The notes under the pieces were generated by a model that searched no databases, was not told the DNA's origin, and saw nothing but the letters and a program-made list of their open reading frames with translations. The position numbers and the translations under genes were made by a program. A stretch of DNA of 34,412 nucleotides from Flavobacteriales bacterium (GTDB lineage Bacteria; Bacteroidota; Bacteroidia; Flavobacteriales; TMED113): contig NZWM01000047.1 in assembly GCA_002698365.1 (NCBI GenBank), positions 2,390-36,801 on the forward strand, read 5' to 3'. Each line of letters opens with the position of its first letter. Within the stretch, counting starts at the first letter, position 1. Positions 28,422 to 34,412 of this stretch are shown piece after piece.

Positions 28422-29375
28422 TTATTTTTTATATCTATTTCTCAAATTTAAGACAATATCACTAACCATTTGTGATAAATTAAAGTTTGGCTTCCATCCC
28501 CAATCATTTCTAGCATGCTTATCATTAATAGAAGCTGGCCACCCCTTAGCCAATTGATCTCTATCATCAGGTTTATATGTTATCTGAAAACTTGGGATAT
28601 ATTTTTTTATTTCTTCTGCGAGCTCATTTGGGCTAAAGTGACACGCAGATAAATTATAAGAAGTTCGGATTTGTATTTTATTAGCTTGCGCCTCCATAAT
28701 CAAAATTGTTGCTTTAATAGCATCGTCCATATACATCATAGGCAGTGTTCTGTCTTTGGATAAAAAACACGTGTATTCTTGATTCTTCAGTGCTTCATGA
28801 AATATATCAACTGCATAATCTGTTGTTCCTCCTCCAGGCATTGAATCCCAGCCAATAAGTCCAGGATATCGAATACTTCTAACATCGATACCAAATTTAT
28901 TGTGATAATAATGGCATAAACTTTCTCCTGCTAATTTACTAACACCATAAATAGTAGTTGGTTCTGTAATCGCATACTGTTGAACATTGTTTTTAGGGGT
29001 GCTGGGGCCAAATACAGCTATAGAGCTTGGCCAAAATATTTTTTGAATTTTCTTCTGCTTTGCAAAATTTAAAACATTTAATAATCCGGTCATATTTAAA
29101 TCCCAAGCCTTGTCAATATTTTTTTCTCCTTTTGCTGACAAATATGCCGCTAATAAATAAACATCTGAAATCTTATGTCTATAAATTATATCTTCTAATT
29201 TTTCTTTATTCAGAACACTACACTCTTCAAAAATAAATTTAGTGGGGGCATCTGGCATTCTTAAATCACTTCCTATTACATTTTCAAAACCAAATTTTTG
29301 TCCTAACTTTTTAGTTAAAACAGTGCCTATTTGACCATTTGAACCAATAACTAAAATTTTTTTTTGTGATGACAT
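28422..29375 (-). CDS. NAD-dependent epimerase, SDR-type L-threonine 3-dehydrogenase
   Basis: KILVIGSNGQIGTVLTKKL; FWPSSIAVFG; TIYGVSKLAGE; SIRYPGLIGWDSMPGGGTTDYAVDIFHEAL. Confidence 0.9.
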   Translation of the reverse strand: MSSQKKILVIGSNGQIGTVLTKKLGQKFGFENVIGSDLRMPDAPTKFIFEECSVLNKEKLEDIIYRHKISDVYLLAAYLSAKGEKNIDKAWDLNMTGLLNVLNFAKQKKIQKIFWPSSIAVFGPSTPKNNVQQYAITEPTTIYGVSKLAGESLCHYYHNKFGIDVRSIRYPGLIGWDSMPGGGTTDYAVDIFHEALKNQEYTCFLSKDRTLPMMYMDDAIKATILIMEAQANKIQIRTSYNLSACHFSPNELAEEIKKYIPSFQITYKPDDRDQLAKGWPASINDKHARNDWGWKPNFNLSQMVSDIVLNLRNRYKK

Positions 29376-29413
29376 AAATATGAATATAATTCACAAATAT
29401 ATAATCTATTAAT

Positions 29414-29421
29414 TATCTTTG
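29414..29421 (+). promoter_or_regulatory. Candidate -7 box TATCTTTG upstream of trhO
   Basis: Matches TAnnTTTG, 7 bp before the ATG at 29429. Confidence 0.3.
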
Positions 29422-29428
29422 ATTTAAG

Positions 29429-30490
29429 ATGGGTGAAAAAAATGAAATTCTATATAATAAATATGGGAAGGAGGATTTAATAAAACAATTGTCTCAAGAG
29501 GATTTTAAAAGGACAACTCTTTCTTTTTACAAATATGTTATAATTACAAACCCTGTCGCTCTACGCAACAAATTATTCAAACAATGGGGTGATTTAAATA
29601 TAAAGGGGAGAATTTATGTTGCAAAAGAAGGGATTAATGCACAATTATCTTGCCCTACACCAAACTTGAATAAATTTATTAATTCTGTTCAATCTATTGA
29701 GGCTTTCAAAAATATTCCATTTAAAAGGGCAGTAGAAGAGAATCAAACCTCTTTTTTAAAATTAGTAATCAAGGTGAAAAAACAAATTGTTGCGGACGGG
29801 CTAGAAGAAAATGAATATGATGTCACAAACGTTGGGACTCATCTTTCAGCAAAAGAATGGAATGATTGCATAAATAATGGGGCCACTGTCGTAGATGTGA
29901 GAAATCATTATGAGAGTCGAATTGGTCACTTTAAAGGAGCTATAAAACCAGATGTTGATACATTTCGAGAAGAATTACCATTAATAAAAGAAAAACTCAA
30001 AGATAAAAAAGAAGAAAAAATTTTACTCTACTGCACAGGGGGAATCCGGTGTGAAAAAACCAGTTCTTACCTAAAACATCATGGCTTTAAGGATGTAAAT
30101 CAATTGCATGGTGGCATTATTCATTATGCCACACAAATCAAAGAATATAATCTAGAGAATAAATTTGTTGGTAAAAATTTCGTTTTTGATGACAGGCTGG
30201 GCGAAAGAATATCTAACGACATTATTGGAAGATGTGATCAGTGTGGTAGTCCTTGTGATGATTACACAAATTGTAATTACGTGGATTGTAATTTGCTGTT
30301 TTTACAATGCAAAAAGTGTCAAGATAATTATGAGGGATGCTGTACCACAAGATGTCAAGACATGTCAAAACTTCCAAAGTTAGAACAGAAAAAAATCCGA
30401 AAAAATAGGAAAAGATCATCATTACACTCATTTACAAAAAGTATTCGACCGCAAGAAAATATTGCTGAAAGAAAAAGAAAATCAGGATAA
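29429..30490 (+). CDS. trhO: tRNA uridine(34) hydroxylase / rhodanese-related sulfurtransferase
   Basis: GRIYVAKEGINAQLS; VVDVRNHYESRIGHFKGA; LLYCTGGIRCEKTSSYL; Cys-rich C-terminus. Confidence 0.94.
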   Translation: MGEKNEILYNKYGKEDLIKQLSQEDFKRTTLSFYKYVIITNPVALRNKLFKQWGDLNIKGRIYVAKEGINAQLSCPTPNLNKFINSVQSIEAFKNIPFKRAVEENQTSFLKLVIKVKKQIVADGLEENEYDVTNVGTHLSAKEWNDCINNGATVVDVRNHYESRIGHFKGAIKPDVDTFREELPLIKEKLKDKKEEKILLYCTGGIRCEKTSSYLKHHGFKDVNQLHGGIIHYATQIKEYNLENKFVGKNFVFDDRLGERISNDIIGRCDQCGSPCDDYTNCNYVDCNLLFLQCKKCQDNYEGCCTTRCQDMSKLPKLEQKKIRKNRKRSSLHSFTKSIRPQENIAERKRKSG

Positions 30491-30519
30491 TAATTATATT
30501 TACAAATAATAATTGAACT

Positions 30520-31677
30520 ATGCCTTTTTATCATACCCTCGGTAACATTCCCCCCAAAAGACACACTGTATTTAAATCAGATTCAGGAAATCACCGATAC
30601 GAAGAACTTTTTGGGACAATTGGTTTTGTTGGGATGTCTTCTTTAGTATACCATTCACAAAGACCAACTCAAATAAAAGAAGTGTTGAAACAAGAAAACA
30701 TACATCCTAAAATTGCTGTAGATAACAATATAAAATCCCGACTTCTGAAAGGATTTGATTTACCTAAAGGCAAAGGTTATTTACAAAGTCGAACCCCTAT
30801 TTTAGTAAATAATGATTGTCACATTTCACTTGCAGCGCCTAGTGAATCTATGCTAAATAATTTTTACAAAAACACTGATGCCGATGAGCTGCTTTTTATT
30901 CATAAAGGTTCTGGCACATTAAAAACAATGCTTGGAAATCTGAGTTTCTCTTATGGCGACTACCTTTTAATCCCTCGAGGAATTATATATCAAATTGAAT
31001 TTGATACGGAAGATAATCGACTTTTTATAGTCGAATCTTTTCACCCTATGTATACCCCGAAAAGATATCGAAATCATTTTGGGCAATTACTAGAACATGC
31101 CCCTTATTGCGAAAGGGATATTAGAAGACCGGAAAATTTAATTAGCAAAGACCAAAAGGGGGATTTTTTAATAAAAATAAAAAAAGAAGGGATAATGCAT
31201 CATGTTATTTACGGGTCTCACCCCTTTGATGTTGTTGGATGGGATGGATATAATTATCCATATGCTTTTTCAATTCATGATTTTGAACCAATTACTGGAA
31301 GAATTCATCAGCCACCCCCAGTCCATCAAACTTTTGAAACAGATGCGTTTGTAGTATGTTCATTTTGCCCTCGCCTATATGACTATCATCCTGATTCAAT
31401 ACCTGCCCCTTATAACCACAGTAATATAGATTCTGATGAAGTTCTTTATTATGTTGATGGGGATTTCATGAGTAGAAATCATGTTGAAAAGGGATATATT
31501 AGTTTGCATCCTGCGGGCATCCCGCATGGACCCCACCCTGGCGCAATGGAACGAAGTATCGGCCAAAAAGAAACACAAGAATTAGCCGTCATGGTAGACA
31601 CTTTTAGGCCTCTAAAGTTAACTGAATCTGCCATCAAATTAGATGATGGTAAATATTATAAATCTTGGATAAAATAA
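30520..31677 (+). CDS. hmgA: homogentisate 1,2-dioxygenase
   Basis: YGDYLLIPRGIIYQIEF; VVGWDGYNYPYAFSIHDFEPITGRIHQPPPVHQTF; FCPRLYDYHPDSIPAPYNHSNIDSDEVLYYVDG. Confidence 0.96.
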   Translation: MPFYHTLGNIPPKRHTVFKSDSGNHRYEELFGTIGFVGMSSLVYHSQRPTQIKEVLKQENIHPKIAVDNNIKSRLLKGFDLPKGKGYLQSRTPILVNNDCHISLAAPSESMLNNFYKNTDADELLFIHKGSGTLKTMLGNLSFSYGDYLLIPRGIIYQIEFDTEDNRLFIVESFHPMYTPKRYRNHFGQLLEHAPYCERDIRRPENLISKDQKGDFLIKIKKEGIMHHVIYGSHPFDVVGWDGYNYPYAFSIHDFEPITGRIHQPPPVHQTFETDAFVVCSFCPRLYDYHPDSIPAPYNHSNIDSDEVLYYVDGDFMSRNHVEKGYISLHPAGIPHGPHPGAMERSIGQKETQELAVMVDTFRPLKLTESAIKLDDGKYYKSWIK

Positions 31678-32804
31678 TGGGCAAAGAACAAAAAAAAATA
31701 TTTTCAGAAGCACAAGATTTTCTGCCTATTAATGGAACTGATTATGTAGAGTTTTATGTGGGTAATGCGAAGCAGGCGGCTCATTTTTATAAAACAGCAT
31801 TCGGATTTCAATCTTTAGCTTATTCAGGATTAGAGACAGGTGATTCAACTAAAACATCATATGTTTTAGTACAAGACAAAATAAGAATTATTCTTACCAC
31901 CCCCATGTCTGGAAACACCGAAATTGAAAACCATATTTTAAAACACGGTGATGGTGTCAAAGTGATAGCTCTCTGGGTGGATAATGCAACAAAAGCATGG
32001 GAAGAAACTACTAAACGTGGTGCAAAATCCTATATGGAACCCAGTAAATTGGAAGACGAAAATGGTGTAGTAATTCGTTCTGGCATTCACACATATGGAG
32101 ACACTGTACATGTATTTGTTGAAAGACATAATTATGATGGAATATTTTTGCCCGGTTTTGAAAAATGGGATTCCACATATAATCCTTCATCAATTGGATT
32201 AAAATATATTGATCATATGGTGGGTAATGTTGGATGGAATGAAATGAACATCTGGGAAGATTTTTATAAAAATGTAATGGGATTTGCAAACCTAATCACA
32301 TTCGATGACAATGATATTTCTACAAAATATACAGCATTAATGAGTAAGGTGATGACAAATGGTAACGGCAGAATAAAATTCCCAATTAACGAGCCGGCAA
32401 AAGGTGCTAAAAAATCGCAGATTGAAGAATATTTAGAATTTTACAATGGACCCGGATGCCAGCACATTGCAATTGCAACAGACGATATTATTAAAACTGT
32501 AACTGAAATGAATGCTAGGGGAGTAGAGTTTTTACATGTTCCAAAAACATATTATAATACCGTCACAAATCGTGTTGGGAAAATAGATGAAGAAATAGCT
32601 AAATTGCGTGACTTAAGTATTTTGGTTGATCGAGATGACGAAGGTTACTTACTTCAAATATTTACAAAACCAGTCGAAGATAGACCTACATTATTTTTTG
32701 AAATTATTCAAAGGAAGGGGGCCCAATCATTTGGAAAAGGTAATTTTAAAGCCTTATTTGAAGCAATAGAATTAGAACAACAAAAAAGAGGAACTTTAAT
32801 TTAA
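31677..32804 (+). CDS. hppD: 4-hydroxyphenylpyruvate dioxygenase
   Basis: GTDYVEFYVGNAKQAAHFYKTAFGF; IDHMVGNV; GPGCQHIAIATDDI; DDEGYLLQIFTKPVEDRPTLFFEIIQRKG. Start overlaps the hmgA stop (TAATG). Confidence 0.96.
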   Translation: MGKEQKKIFSEAQDFLPINGTDYVEFYVGNAKQAAHFYKTAFGFQSLAYSGLETGDSTKTSYVLVQDKIRIILTTPMSGNTEIENHILKHGDGVKVIALWVDNATKAWEETTKRGAKSYMEPSKLEDENGVVIRSGIHTYGDTVHVFVERHNYDGIFLPGFEKWDSTYNPSSIGLKYIDHMVGNVGWNEMNIWEDFYKNVMGFANLITFDDNDISTKYTALMSKVMTNGNGRIKFPINEPAKGAKKSQIEEYLEFYNGPGCQHIAIATDDIIKTVTEMNARGVEFLHVPKTYYNTVTNRVGKIDEEIAKLRDLSILVDRDDEGYLLQIFTKPVEDRPTLFFEIIQRKGAQSFGKGNFKALFEAIELEQQKRGTLI

Positions 32805-32810
32805 ACGAAT

Positions 32811-34412
32811 ATGGATCCATTAATTGTTATCATTGCATTAGGAGCAATAATTATTATTTCTCACTTCTTAAACATATACTCTGAAAACACAGGAGTTCCA
32901 TCTGTATTAATTTTAATATTCTTTGGTGCCATCTTACAACTGGATACTCAAATAGCTGCAATATTATTTCCTGAATGGATATTAGAGTATGAATCTAACT
33001 ATAATAAACCTTGGTCTGGTGTGCTTGGAGATGATAATGTGAAGGGTAATTTATTAGAAATCCTAGGGGTGGGTGGGTTGATTCTTATCTTATTAGAAGC
33101 TGCACTCGATCTGAAAATTAACAAAACAATGATTGTCTCATCATCAAAAGCATTTTTTGTTGCATTATTTGGTTTATTAGGCTCATCATTTTTAATGGCA
33201 TATTTAATTTCATCTATTTTTGCGCCAGAACTAGATTTACTACATGCATTATTATACTCGGTGCCTCTTTCAATTATAAGTAGTGCAATTATTATTCCTA
33301 GTATTGAATCCTTTAGTGAAGAAAAAAAATCTTTTTTAATTTATGAAAGCACCTTTTCTGATGTCCTAGGGATATTAATGTTTCAAGTGGTGGTGGGTTC
33401 TCTAGCTACAGGAGCTATAATGAGCTCAAGTGAAATAATTGGCAAATTAGTGTTATCCATTATATTCTCTATTGTAATTAGTATAATTTTAATCTATTTG
33501 TTTCAAAAAATAAAAGGGCACACAAAATTATTTTTACTTTTTTCTATTTTAATCTTATTATATGCTGTAGCTGAAAAGCTTCATCTATCAGCCTTGCTAA
33601 TCGTATTAATTTTTGGAATTATCTTAAATAATTACAAGTCCGTTTTTGTAGGATTTTTGGCAAAAATCATTAAGCCTGAAAAAGTAGACGCTATTCAAGA
33701 TGACTTTAAAATGATCATGAGAGAAAGTGCATTTGTTGTAAGGACTTTTTTCTTTGTCTTATTTGGATATTATGTGTCATTTGAATCCTTATTTACAGGA
33801 TATGGACTGGTGATTTTCTACAGCCTTATACTTTTTGCTGCTATTTATTTTATTAGATTTATTCTTATTTTCCCAACTTTTAAAGGACGTTACTGGCCGG
33901 AAGTTTTTTTGTCCCCAAGAGGTCTTATCACCATATTATTATTTTTTCAAATCACAGACCAATATATATGTGACTTAACATGGCATAATCAAGCTGAAGG
34001 TGTCCTTTTATTTATTATTCTGGGATCAGCATTTACAATGAGTAATGCTTTAATTGGTGTTAAAAAAATAGAATCAGATAAAAGAAGAAAAAAAGAAAAA
34101 GCGATTTCAAAAGAAAAAAACAAGCATCTAAATAAGACATGGCTGAAAGAAGAGCATAATAAGCAGATGCATAAGTTACAGGATAACCAAGATGCTGACA
34201 CAAAATCCAATGATCAAGATGGTGACACAAAAGCCGATAATCAAGATGGTGACACAAAAGCCAATGATCAAGATAGTGACACAAAAGCCGATAATCAAGA
34301 TGGTGACACAAAAGCCGATAATCAAGATGGTGACACAAAAGCCGATAATCAAGATGGTGACACAAAAGCCAATGATCAAGATAGTGACACAAAAGCCGAT
34401 AATCAAGATGGT
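32811..34412 (+). CDS. CPA-type cation:proton antiporter with acidic repeat tail, 3' truncated
   Basis: Not in the ORF track because no stop lies in the window. MDPLIVIIALGAIIIISHFLNIYSENTGVPSVLILIFFGAIL...LIYESTFSDVLGILMFQ...PEVFLSPRGLITILLFF; frame stays open into the NQDGDTKAD repeats. Confidence 0.9.
   Translation, partial: MDPLIVIIALGAIIIISHFLNIYSENTGVPSVLILIFFGAILQLDTQIAAILFPEWILEYESNYNKPWSGVLGDDNVKGNLLEILGVGGLILILLEAALDLKINKTMIVSSSKAFFVALFGLLGSSFLMAYLISSIFAPELDLLHALLYSVPLSIISSAIIIPSIESFSEEKKSFLIYESTFSDVLGILMFQVVVGSLATGAIMSSSEIIGKLVLSIIFSIVISIILIYLFQKIKGHTKLFLLFSILILLYAVAEKLHLSALLIVLIFGIILNNYKSVFVGFLAKIIKPEKVDAIQDDFKMIMRESAFVVRTFFFVLFGYYVSFESLFTGYGLVIFYSLILFAAIYFIRFILIFPTFKGRYWPEVFLSPRGLITILLFFQITDQYICDLTWHNQAEGVLLFIILGSAFTMSNALIGVKKIESDKRRKKEKAISKEKNKHLNKTWLKEEHNKQMHKLQDNQDADTKSNDQDGDTKADNQDGDTKANDQDSDTKADNQDGDTKADNQDGDTKADNQDGDTKANDQDSDTKADNQDG
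34185..34412 (+). repeat. 27-bp tandem repeat, about 8.4 copies, encoding (N/D)QD(G/S)DTKA(D/N); continues past window
   Basis: Read directly; reaches the window edge. Confidence 0.98.

Noticed and set aside
30165-30564. Overlapping ORFs around the 3' end of trhO (72, 69 and 69 aa)
   Set aside because: Off-frame or antisense to trhO and the hmgA start; compositions match shadow ORFs.
34060-34406. Minus-strand ORFs with MIIGFCVTILIIGFCV and HLDYRLLCH repeats resembling repeat membrane proteins
   Set aside because: They are antisense readings of the 27-bp repeat in the antiporter gene, whose plus frame is open from 32811 with coherent membrane-protein sequence.

Overview
AT-rich chromosomal window, most likely from a marine Bacteroidota/Flavobacteriia lineage. 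The basis is a T9SS-type secreted protein, TAnnTTTG promoter boxes and flavobacterial gene neighbourhoods. Most of it is dense housekeeping sequence: dxs (5' truncated), accC-accB-fabH-rpmF-pdxA, pepA, ribE, a T9SS C-terminal-domain surface protein, lepA, yebC, purD, a DUF6427-like membrane protein, purQ, nadD-gmk-yicC, a DMT transporter, a trans-sulfuration enzyme, polA, a vitamin-K-dependent gamma-carboxylase (HTTM) homologue, an M28 peptidase, cysS, an L-threonine dehydrogenase-type epimerase, trhO, hmgA-hppD, and a cation:proton antiporter truncated at the 3' end. No CRISPR, rRNA, tRNA, prophage or IS was recognised. Strongest oddities: (i) two tandem small two-TM proteins that look paralogous, the first with its own promoter and a strong terminator; (ii) two related 20-bp tandem arrays of phased A/T tracts between fabH and accB, predicted to be curved DNA; (iii) PolA that appears to have lost three of four proofreading catalytic carboxylates; (iv) a gamma-carboxylase homologue keeping NNHYY and GxNKL motifs; (v) an intergenic CTAACCAATA word found three times; (vi) recently expanded 27-bp repeats encoding an acidic antiporter tail; (vii) a 16-bp-arm inverted repeat between divergent genes. 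All homology calls come from reading translated sequence; no searches were run.
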